Shown here piece after piece: positions 54,912 through 64,000 of a DNA stretch of 64,000 bases; position 1 is the first letter of the stretch; each line of letters begins with the position of its first letter. The translations under genes and the position numbers were made by a program. This stretch comes from Paraphysomonas bandaiensis. Lineage: Eukaryota; Chrysophyceae. The notes beneath the pieces are model-generated. The model did no database searches, had not been told where the DNA came from, and saw only the letters and a list, made by a program, of their open reading frames with translations. The DNA lies in contig CBFFRP010000455.1 of NCBI GenBank assembly GCA_965644295.1, positions 1-64,000 of the forward strand, in the 5' to 3' direction.

Positions 54912-55167
54912 CTTACTATTAGGATTCATCTTAATAAAAGATATTATATGTGAAATATAATGCCCAATAAAATAAATCATGAACTGGATTAATAAAAGTA
55001 TCTGTTCAAAATACTTAACCGTCATCGTAATGATCGTCATTGTCAGTTATACTTCTAACTATACCGTTGTGTGTGATTGTTATGTTCTGCATTATTATTC
55101 GCCTTTTTCTACAATACTGTGTTCATCACTTTACGCTCTAATAATCGCAACATTGTTCTTACTATTA
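54912..55167. repeat. Repeat D, copy 2 (uninterrupted)
   Basis: Matches 50326-50568 plus the sequence right of element A at 51086-51105, without any insertion. CTTACTATTA occurs at both ends (54912 and 55158), possibly a target duplication of repeat D itself. Confidence 0.7.
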
Positions 55168-55560
55168 CTAAGCTTAAATCAACTTTCTTACTTTACCCCC
55201 AGAATACACTGTGTTTCTCGTAATCATATATAGTATAGGGTATAGGGTATAGGTATAATTGAACATGCGTTGTTCTGCCTTGGCATTTCGCACGCAAAGA
55301 ATACGTTGGGATGCATATTGTAAAGAAAAGTGAAAGAATTTTCTTTGATTTTCATCACTGTTTTGTGTGTATTCAGTACAACTTCTCTCTATACTAGGGC
55401 ACGCCATCAGAATATGGCAACCAGTAATCTTTTACACGACAGGGCATAAAGGTGAAGCTGTACTTTCGCCACCATGTTCTGATCACTCTGTTTAGACTAA
55501 GCGAAACTCAATACATATAAACAAACAGTTGTAAACCGTGATAAACTTCACTTAAATTAA
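55168..55560. other. Intergenic, nothing recognised
   Basis: AT-rich spacer with a short GTATAGGGTATAGG run at 55230-55255. Confidence 0.45.
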
Positions 55561-56289
55561 TTAAGACAACCCCATATTAGAGTTATCATTCGACTCTGCG
55601 ACTTGCGCATCTACGTCCTGAGAACTACTCTCACTATTCTGTCCACCTTCCGAACTCTCTCTTTCGTACTCTTCTTTTAAGGACATCATGAAATCAGCCA
55701 AAGCATTCCTTCTAACTGCACATGCAAGCCATACATCTGCATGAACCAGTGCGCCAGTATCGAGCATTTTTTGCACAGCATTTCTTGTTTCTTCAGTCGT
55801 TGATGGCCCTAAAGACTGAATACTCTCTGTGATATCTTTGGGATCCACAAACGGTGTATCCACTGCATCTAATGATCCATTAGAAAAAGTCGGCATTGCA
55901 TTTCTCTTATGCAATTCACGTAATAGATCCAAATCAGTCTGTAGTCCTGTGTCAGGTGATGCTAATCGTCTAGCTAATAATAATATTAAACATCTTCCAT
56001 TTCCTGCTTGTAAACCTTCTATAAATAATTCAGGTAATAATAAATCAGTGGCTTGTATCGGTTGATTGGCTCGTTGACGTGTTGATGAGGCTGTAAGGGG
56101 CATATCTGGTGAGCATTTTAATAGTAATGAGTGTCTTTCTTCAGTGGATTTCATTAAGTAATATAAACTGAATTGTTTGCATGTGGATCTCCACCAATGA
56201 ACAAGTTGATCATGTTTTTCGGATTGAAGGATTGAAGTCATATTAGGATTAGGGGAAGAGGATATGTATGTGTTATATGGATGGCTCAT
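55561..56289 (-). CDS. Conserved-looking hypothetical protein, acidic C-terminus
   Basis: Single exon of 242 residues from ATG 56289 (MSHPYNTYISSSPNPNMTSI); a second ATG (MTSILQ) 16 codons in is also possible. The protein is mainly helical by composition, with landmarks LVHWWRSTCKQFSLYYLMKS, LPELFIEGLQAGNGRCLILL and VQKMLDTGALVHADVWLACA, and a Ser/Glu/Asp-rich tail. No membrane segment, signal peptide or known domain is evident. The repeated pattern of ~30-residue helical pairs (GLQAGNGRCLILLLARR; LVHADVWLACAVRRNALADF) hints at degenerate ankyrin-like or similar solenoid repeats, but this is weak. Function unknown. It is head-to-head with the PH-ankyrin gene. Confidence 0.65.
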   Translation of the reverse strand: MSHPYNTYISSSPNPNMTSILQSEKHDQLVHWWRSTCKQFSLYYLMKSTEERHSLLLKCSPDMPLTASSTRQRANQPIQATDLLLPELFIEGLQAGNGRCLILLLARRLASPDTGLQTDLDLLRELHKRNAMPTFSNGSLDAVDTPFVDPKDITESIQSLGPSTTEETRNAVQKMLDTGALVHADVWLACAVRRNALADFMMSLKEEYERESSEGGQNSESSSQDVDAQVAESNDNSNMGLS

Positions 56290-56830
56290 ACATGTATATA
56301 TATAGCTATATATAGAGCCCACTGTGGAGTATATATGTACTATACGCGGTATACTCTACTGCTGTACTGGTATATGTATATGCGAAGAATATGTATCAGA
56401 ATATGTATGTACTTCGTATACAGACCACACACATACAGTATCCCATCCGCATATCTGATATCTGATATCTGATAGAATATATACTACGTACAGTATAATA
56501 CAGTATAACATTTCTGTAATATATTCTGTAGCAGTGTTCAAAAGCACCTAAAAAAGCAGGTAAATATTGCACAAATATTAGAAAAACACAAAAAAATATG
56601 TTTTTTTTCCAACTAAAAAATAGACAATTTAGTATCAATAAAGCAGTCCATATTTCCTGTATAGAGTAGATGTATTCTTCTCTAGTATCTCCTATGCAGT
56701 ACACTGCTGTATCTGTATATGGAACGTTTTCTAGTAGTATAGAGCTTGACGATATAAGATGCTGTTAACGTTAATATTATAACTATATGTATATATAACA
56801 TAGAAGGGAATATCTAATAGATAAACTATC
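56290..56830. promoter_or_regulatory. Divergent intergenic region
   Basis: Spacer between two divergent genes, rich in GTATAC/ATATAC and TATCTGATATCTGATA strings (56440-56475). It presumably carries both promoters; no defined element. Confidence 0.4.
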
Positions 56831-59800
56831 ATGTTATCTGGTCGAGTAGATCATATGGATTCTAGTGATGATGAATATAATTCAAATACATCTCAAAAAT
56901 CTTTTATTACAAAAAAATCATTGAATTCAACAGAAAAATTATTTAATTATAAGAAAAAACCTGTAGATCATATGAGAGGACCCAATAAAAGGGGACCCTA
57001 TAGAACAAATGAAGGGGCTGTTCAATATATGATACAAGAACGTCAAGCAATGGATACAGAAAATGCAGCATTAAGGGCAGAGAATGAAGCATTAAGACAG
57101 AGATTAGAATTACAGAGACAATTATCTTCACATGATGATAGAGATACAAGTGTATACGCAGATAGTATGTATACAGAGGACCGTATACATGAGGATCCTA
57201 TAGACGGATATACTGCTCATAGGAATACTGTATATAACGATAGGGACAATTCACATACGGACACTTCACACACTTCTCATATGGATTACCCGCATAGGGG
57301 CACTTCTCATAAGGATTATACACAGGAAGGCTCTTCTCATAAGGATTACCCGCATAGGGACACTTCACACACTTCTCATAAGGATTATACACAGGAAGGC
57401 TCTTCTCATATGGATTCTACGTACAACTCACCTATCGATTCATCTCATACGGATTATACGTATATACCTTCTAGTAACCAACACAATCATGTCTCCTCTA
57501 CACCACACTCTACATACACATACATTATACCAGAAGCCATAGAATATGACTCGAAATCCATCTCTCCTGATCCAATCACACACTCTTCTTACATTCCCAC
57601 ACAATCCAACCCACAAATCATATCAAATACACACTCAAATCACTTTATATCACCATCCACAAATAAAACCCATTCAAATCATATTATCTCGAAATCACAC
57701 AGTCTTCCAGTCACTCATTCTATTAAAACTAACCCTCCTGACACAGTCACACGTGTACCTCGCCTTAACTTGTCTCCAAACAGCTCCAATAGTCTCCCTA
57801 CTGCCCATAGTGTACATAGTCTTAACAATACCTCTACTCATCATTCCTTTAAGTCTTCAACTGAACCTCTTCACTACTCAGGATTACCGAAAATATTACT
57901 AGAAGGGACAGTTATGTGGAAGTTACCTCTACGTGGTCGTACTCTAGCCGAACAGAGACTTGTGCGTATTAAGAAGGCAGATTCTGGAGCTGGTCCGAGA
58001 TCGAAAGCTGTCCCTGTGGTGTCTGATGATATGCAGGAAGGCATCGCTCATATTGCGTTTCCACCCGTTATCACGTGGTGTAGTCCAGACAAAAGCCATG
58101 ACCACAGCGTAGCTAGGGAGCTCTCCTTGGACGAAGTAATACGGATCGAAGAAGGGCGTCAAACCCCAGCCTTTTTAAGAAGTATCAAGAAAGGTAAGTA
58201 CCATGAAATGTTTTGTTGCTTTGAAGGACATATTTGTGGAATGCACTTGTAGGCATTCAGTTACTGAACTCCATGTGTAGGTTACCCTGTGCCTCCGGAA
58301 CCTCTCTGCTTCTCTCTGATTGGCTCGTCGCGCACATTGGATTTAGCCGCGGAAGACCTAGAGATTGCTTTATTATGGAAGACCGCCCTTCAAGAAATTT
58401 TGGTGATGCTATCATCACACCCAGACTGGGCCGTGCGCTCACTCCGCAAGAAGAGCTCATGGTGGCCTATCACTGGCAGTGGAAAGGATAGTCAAAGAGA
58501 TCTCCAGCGCACTCAGTTCCAGAGAGAGTCATCTGGCAGTAGCAATGAAGAGAGTGCTGAAGTAAGTGCGTACCACCAGGCCTCCGAGACAGCCCGAGAA
58601 AGGGCGCAGCGTGACCGAGTCATCAGTGCTACCCGGAGTGGGAACTATCAAGCTCTTGAGGTTCTTTTAAATGAAGGTGCAGAGGTAGACTCCGTAGACC
58701 CTATCTTACAAGATACCCCCCTTATGATCGCATGTTCCCTGGGTATGGAGGACATTGCTGAACTCTGTGTGGCACATAAGGCGCAGCTAGATCTACAGGT
58801 GAATGGGGGCCCGAGTCCATTGCACTGTGCAGTGGGGAGTGGATCGAAGGAATGCGCTTTGCTTCTTCTACAGTCTGCGGAGAGTATGGGAGAGGGTGTA
58901 GTGGATATTCTCTTGAGTCAGCGCAATATAGAGGGGATGACTGCGCTTCATCTTGCCGCGGTAGAGGGAGACTCAAATATGATATCCCTTCTTCTCTCGT
59001 ATGGGGCTGACATATCTAAAACTGATGGGAAGCAACTGACTGTGCTTCATCATTGTTCTACTCATGGGCACCATACTTCTCTTGCCGCTCTTCTGGACGC
59101 CGGTGGGGATGTGTGTATCGACTCTGTAGACAAAGAGGGGAACACAGCTCTTCACTATGCTGCATATGCCGGTCATTTGGAGTGTGCCCGAATCCTTCTT
59201 GAGACCGCTGCTAATCCTGTGGTGAGGAATAACAAGGGTATGACACCCTACAGACAAGCCAGTGCACAAAATCATAGCGCTGTGTGTGAGCTTCTACTGG
59301 AGTTTACCAATCCCAGTCGTGTCGTCGCACAGCGGCAGATATCAAAGAGAACAGCGTCCTCGAGCCCATTGCGCGATTCATCGCAGTATCTTGTTAGTCC
59401 TGCCCGCGAGTCTACGGGTACTAGAAGCTGGAAGAACGAGAAGCTTGAGGGGTCACCGTCTGCTGCCAAGAAATCAAGACCGCAGAGTGCTTCGCCGGGA
59501 ATGACTGTGGAAAGGCAACCTGCAGCACCATCCCCCCCCCACCAGCAGCGCAAGAACCTTCATTACCTTAACCACGGTGTTCTTCCCCGCTCTAGCAGCG
59601 ATACAACACCTCCTCGAACTGTGCGTATACTGTCGAGGTATGGTAATATATAGTTATTTCACATATTTTGACGCGGCATGGGATTTTTGTTTTTAGTGAG
59701 GATGTCGATGAATCAAGTCCTCGGAGAATGAACGATATGTTTAAAGGTATACACGTTTTGCGGAAATAAAACTATAGTGACATCTCACATCACGCGCAGG

Positions 59801-61067
59801 GTTGCTTGTGAACGATAGATCAAAAGAATCGGAATACAGTAGCTCCTATCAATACGGAGATGACGAACAAACTCCCTATCAGGAAGACTACCCGAAGAGT
59901 GGGGTATATGACAATACCGAGGTTGGCTCCTATAACCAAAGCCAACACCAGGGGGAGACTGAGTATCCTCTCTATGCGACGGGGGAAGAAAACACAGCCG
60001 TCCCAAACTACTCTGCGGACCACGACGCTAGTTACCCAGAATATGGAGAGCACTACACTGAGTTGGAGCAGGATTCGTACGGTGGGTTTGGACAACCAGT
60101 GGAAGAAGCGGAGTATGATAACGTTCACGGTGGCGCGGACTATACCGACGACCCACACTCTCTGGAAGAGTTTTTCTGGGCAGATGTAGAATGGAAAGTG
60201 TACCAGACAGAAGAAGGCGACCGGTATTACGTTGAAGTTGCATCGGGTCATAGCCAGTGGGAGGACCCACGTACCTGCGGCTTCGTCGTTCAGCATGCGG
60301 AAGACGAACCATGTGCAGGGGAGGAATTGACCGAGAGCGTGCAGGAGTCAGTCATTACCCCCGAAAGCACCAGAAGCTTCAGGAGGCCAAAAATTGCCCG
60401 ATCCCCATTGAAGCGTACTCCAGCTAAAGAGCTACCTGGAAGTGGAGAAAAGCGAACGCCCGGATCGGTGCACCGCTCTCAGATTCCCGCCCCCTATTCC
60501 AGCAGTGAAGACGAAGTTGTGATTAGGCAGATACGCCGTGGACCACGGAGATTGCCTACTGACCATCGTCAGCAGAGCAGCCCACTGTACGAAGAAGGAA
60601 GTGGGATTGGATCGCCTGACGACCAGAGCGTGCCTGGACCACCTGTTAGTATCATTGAGAGTTCTCCGACTTCGACAGCTAAGAAAACGAAGAAAAAAAT
60701 CCTGCTTGTAGAGTCGGATAACGACGTTTCTACTGGGGAAAAGTCTCGTGGAAGTTGCTTTTCACCCGACCACTCATCTCGACTGAGGGCGGCTGATTTA
60801 CGGAAGAAGCTGCCCTTCTCCACCCCAACAAGTGTTTCTTCAAAGAAAGAAGGCTTCAAACCATCTGCATGGTATGATGATGACGATGATGTTGAAGATG
60901 GATATTATCCAGGAAACCAACAATACAGTGAGGGTGAGGAGAGTGCACAGGGTGGGAGGGCACCCAGTAGATACGCTAATGAAGATCGACGTCTGAAAGG
61001 TACAGACAAAGTTTTCACTGAGAAAGAAGGATCATATGGAAATGGCGGGAATGTGTTTATGATATAA
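56831..61067 (+). CDS. PH-ankyrin-WW multidomain protein
   Basis: Four exons (56831-58193, 58281-59637, 59697-59746, 59800-61067) give 1,345 residues; every join keeps frame and the first join restores the PH domain. Order: basic patch and coiled coil (~residues 55-100, ENAALRAENEALRQRLELQR); His/Ser/Asp-rich degenerate repeats (SHKDYTQEGSSHKDYPHRDT); PH domain (~355-500, GTVMWKLPLRGRTLAEQRLV ... FSLIGSSRTLDLAAED); about five ankyrin repeats (~575-800, GMTALHLAAVEGDSNMISLL; NTALHYAAYAGHLECARILL); low-complexity linker; WW domain (~1047-1078, VEWKVYQTEEGDRYYVEVAS, GHSQWEDP); disordered basic/acidic tail. The design suggests a membrane-phosphoinositide adaptor that recruits Pro-rich partners. 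No named orthologue is recognised. The tiny 50-nt third exon is supported by frame only. Confidence 0.85.
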
Positions 61068-61661
61068 TGTTCGTTATCGCTGTGTTTTAATGTCATCTAG
61101 TTTGGTATGAATTTAATGTAGACCTCTTGTTTATAATAGCTACTGGTTGTAGAAAAGAGACAGTTTATTTTGTGATATAATATTTACAATTAAACACTTG
61201 ATAATATAGCTATAAATGGAGTGAAATTATATAACAGAATATAAAACACAAGTAAGACACAGGACAGCAATGCAATTTACAATAATTGAGAGAGTAAAAA
61301 AATGCCTACCATGCTGAATCTTGACTAGCTATTTGTTGTGAATGTCTGATTACTAGCAATGTGTGTTACATAAATTTATGGAACAAATAAAATGTAGCGC
61401 CATCAATGTGATCTTAATGACAAACACTAACAATGGAATCTACTGATGTGCTTACTTACTGATTAGTCACACTAATATGTTGCAATATATTGTAATTGTA
61501 TTGTTGGGCCTGTTTAATATCTCCATCAGATGAATTGCTATGTAACAATAGTATTGCAGTATCATTGCAATATATTGTTTCCTAGTCCTGATGCATATGC
61601 ACACTAAAATCTACAATCTTAAAATCAGAACACACATTCCTTACATAAAATGTATATATTA
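61068..61661. other. Convergent intergenic region
   Basis: AT-rich 3' flanks of two genes. Short TTGCAATATATTG-type palindromes occur near 61480-61580. No gene recognised. Confidence 0.5.
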
Positions 61662-62528
61662 TTAGTTATAGGTTATTCGGCCACACGTACACGTTTCCGA
61701 ACAATCAAACCCATATTCTTCCCGAAGGAAATTCTGTGCATCGTCAAAATTAGAGCTGTGGAAAGCACGCAGCTTCGTGTAATCCAGCAGTAATTCTTCG
61801 TCCTCTGACATATCCTTTAGGGCTACTACATTAAGTACCATACCAGTAAATTTGCACTCAACATTGGGTTCACAGGAATGGTTAATATAGCTGGGCCAGT
61901 CGTATAGAGCAATAGCACCTGGAACATTCGGTATTTCAATAGCATTGAGACAGCATGCACCCAACGTATTCGTATACCAATCCGCATTTATAATCTGAGT
62001 GGCTTCTTTCACATCAATAGAATATAACTTCGATTGAAGTTCAGATGTTTCTTCTGCAAACTCTTCACGGTCTTCATCAGTTACAGTTGGCCGGGCTAAG
62101 GTACCTAAGACTACAGACGTATTCTGATACCCCCTACGCTTCTCAATACATGCCCGATAAGCTAATTTTGTTAGTAATCCATCGAATGGTCCTGAAGCAC
62201 TGGAGTCTCTTAGACGAACTATTGAGGTATGACTGTCTTTAAGTATAGTATAGAGTTCCGGGTCGTCCGTACAGGCCGAACATGGTCCTAATTTATTACT
62301 ACGAAAACAATGATTACATGACCGGTCTAGACGACCAGGGAACTTCCTTCCTGGCCATGCAGCTAAAGGAGGTGCAGAGGCAATTGTTTCTCCGGCGGAC
62401 ACAGAGCGGGAGAGGGACACTCCGGTCATGTCGATAAGCCTCCGGCCTCTACCGACTTTACTTCTACAGGCCTGTATACCCTCTGCATGGAATATTACAC
62501 GATTGATGAATGATAAGACCTCTGACAT
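61662..62528 (-). CDS. SET-domain protein, SMYD-like, with truncated MYND region
   Basis: Predicted lysine methyltransferase-type protein of 288 residues from ATG 62528; the frame continues upstream into the simple repeat but the true start is this Met. The first SET strand region (GETIASAPPLAAWPGR) is followed by CNHCFRSNKLGPCSAC, which looks like the first two Cys pairs of a MYND finger, but the remaining MYND Cys/His residues are missing. The SET core is clear: ADWYTNTLGACCLNA, YINHSCEPNVECKFTG, VVALKDMSEDEELLLDYT (the NHSCxPN and D-Y motifs bind AdoMet and form the pseudoknot). A Cys-rich post-SET end (FDCSETCTCGR) closes it. The substrate could be histone or non-histone protein. An ATGT array begins 57 bp upstream. 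Confidence 0.85.
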   Translation of the reverse strand: MSEVLSFINRVIFHAEGIQACRSKVGRGRRLIDMTGVSLSRSVSAGETIASAPPLAAWPGRKFPGRLDRSCNHCFRSNKLGPCSACTDDPELYTILKDSHTSIVRLRDSSASGPFDGLLTKLAYRACIEKRRGYQNTSVVLGTLARPTVTDEDREEFAEETSELQSKLYSIDVKEATQIINADWYTNTLGACCLNAIEIPNVPGAIALYDWPSYINHSCEPNVECKFTGMVLNVVALKDMSEDEELLLDYTKLRAFHSSNFDDAQNFLREEYGFDCSETCTCGRITYN

Positions 62529-62576
62529 GATACGATGATAAGAGCAATACAATAATAAGAATAATACACACATATA

Positions 62577-62584
<8 letters not shown>

Positions 62585-62612
<28 letters not shown>

Positions 62613-64000
62613 TGTATGTATGTATGTATGTATGTATGTATGTATGTATGTATGTATGTATGTATGTATGTATGTATGTATGTATGTATGTATGTATGTA
62701 TGTATGTATGTATGTATGTATGTATGTATGTATGTATGTATGTATGTATGTATGTATGTATGTATGTATGTATGTATGTATGTATGTATGTATGTATGTA
62801 TGTATGTATGTATGTATGTATGTATGTATGTATGTATGTATGTATGTATGTATGTATGTATGTATGTATGTATGTATGTATGTATGTATGTATGTATGTA
62901 TGTATGTATGTATGTATGTATGTATGTATGTATGTATGTATGTATGTATGTATGTATGTATGTATGTATGTATGTATGTATGTATGTATGTATGTATGTA
63001 TGTATGTATGTATGTATGTATGTATGTATGTATGTATGTATGTATGTATGTATGTATGTATGTATGTATGTATGTATGTATGTATGTATGTATGTATGTA
63101 TGTATGTATGTATGTATGTATGTATGTATGTATGTATGTATGTATGTATGTATGTATGTATGTATGTATGTATGTATGTATGTATGTATGTATGTATGTA
63201 TGTATGTATGTATGTATGTATGTATGTATGTATGTATGCATGCATGTACGTATGCATGTATGCATGTACGTATGTATGCATGTATGTATGCATGTACGTA
63301 TGCATGTACGTATGTATGTATGCATGTACGTACGTATGTACGTACGTATGCATGTACGTACGTACGTATGTACGTACGTATGCATGTACGTATGCATGTA
63401 CGTACGTACGTACGTATGTACGTATGTATGTACGTATGCATGCATGTATGTACGTATGTACGTATGCATGTACGTACGTACGCATGTATGCATGTACGTA
63501 TGTATGCATGTACGTACGTATGCATGCATGTATGTATGCATGTACGTACGTATGCATGTATGTACGTATGTACGTATGCATGCATGCATGTATGCATGCA
63601 TGCATGCATGTACGTACGTATGCATGTATGTATGTACGTATGCATGTATGCATGTATGTATGTATGTATGTATGCATGTATGTATGTATGCATGTACGTA
63701 TGTATGTATGTATGTATGCATGTATGCATGTATGCATGTATGAATGTATGAATTTATGTATGTATGTATGTATGTATGTATGTATGTATGCATGTATGTA
63801 TGTATGTATGTATGTATGTATGTATGTATGTATGTATGTATGTATGTATGTATGTATGTATGTATGTATGTATGTATGTATGTATGTATGTATGTATGTA
63901 TGTATGTATGTATGTATGTATGTATGTATGTATGTATGTATGTATGTATGTATGTATGTATGTATGTATGTATGTATGTATGTATGTATGTATGTATGTA
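62585..64000. repeat. TATG/ATGT tetranucleotide array, >1.4 kb, with a variant core
   Basis: Perfect units run 62585-63237, a mixed block of TATG, CATG and TACG units spans about 63238-63760, and perfect units resume to the window edge. The array is open in all frames on one strand but is not coding. Its full length is unknown because it runs off the window. Confidence 0.97.

Noticed and set aside
62588-63751. Long open frames repeating MYVC or YIHT in the tetranucleotide arrays, here and at 81, 5751, 23199 and 26931
   Set aside because: A 4-bp unit without stop codons is open in several frames automatically. These are simple repeats, not genes.

Overview
This is a nuclear segment of a protist genome. 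It has spliced protein genes with short GT-AG introns (mostly 46-90 nt), a spliceosomal SF3B1 gene, a heterotrimeric G-protein beta subunit, dynein light chains, a large load of simple repeats and decayed dispersed repeats, and no bacterial-type operons. Several things point to a stramenopile (heterokont) alga or relative: ankyrin-type repeats ending in DPPCPWDE, Pro-Thr spacers joining Notch-type repeats in a surface protein, and a DNAL4-type axonemal dynein light chain, which implies a flagellate stage. This placement is an inference; no rRNA is present to test it. TAA, TAG and TGA all end convincing genes, so the code looks standard.

Layout. At 1-7,900: a sterol/acyl-CoA O-acyltransferase (MBOAT), a 1.2-kb dispersed element with a 14-bp direct repeat on each side, and a divergent pair (G beta on minus, a GH79 heparanase-like glycosidase on plus) separated by a 460-bp ACAT array. 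At 7,900-16,600: mostly dispersed repeats, plus a broken F-box/ankyrin gene, a WW-domain gene, and relics of the SF3B1 3' end and of the ankyrin repeat. At 16,600-21,800: SF3B1 and a DYNLL-type dynein light chain. At 21,800-27,500: repeats, a second decayed ankyrin gene, a transposable-element-like coding remnant and a long ATGT array. At 27,630-37,106: the most striking locus, a predicted 2,740-residue myristoylated EF-hand protein with about 16 C2-like modules, whose 3' half is a tandem array of a 1,069-bp exon-intron cassette. At 37,100-49,800: squalene monooxygenase, a pseudokinase with a Cys/His-rich tail, and a 1,975-residue type I surface protein. At 49,800-55,500: nested repeats and a DNAL4-like axonemal light chain gene. 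At 55,500-64,000: an unknown acidic-tailed protein, a PH-ankyrin-WW protein, a SET-domain protein and a 1.4-kb tetranucleotide array running off the window.

The genes do not form one pathway. Two enzymes belong to sterol metabolism (squalene epoxidation and sterol/acyl esterification). Others suggest calcium/membrane signalling (EF-hand/C2 protein, G beta, PH-ankyrin protein, pseudokinase) and flagellar or microtubule motors. All six long ATGT/ACAT tetranucleotide arrays lie roughly 60-310 bp upstream of a predicted start codon, and none lies inside a gene. The repeat-rich gaps contain nested insertions, including one dispersed element that appears to sit inside another repeat with a related uninterrupted copy elsewhere in the window.
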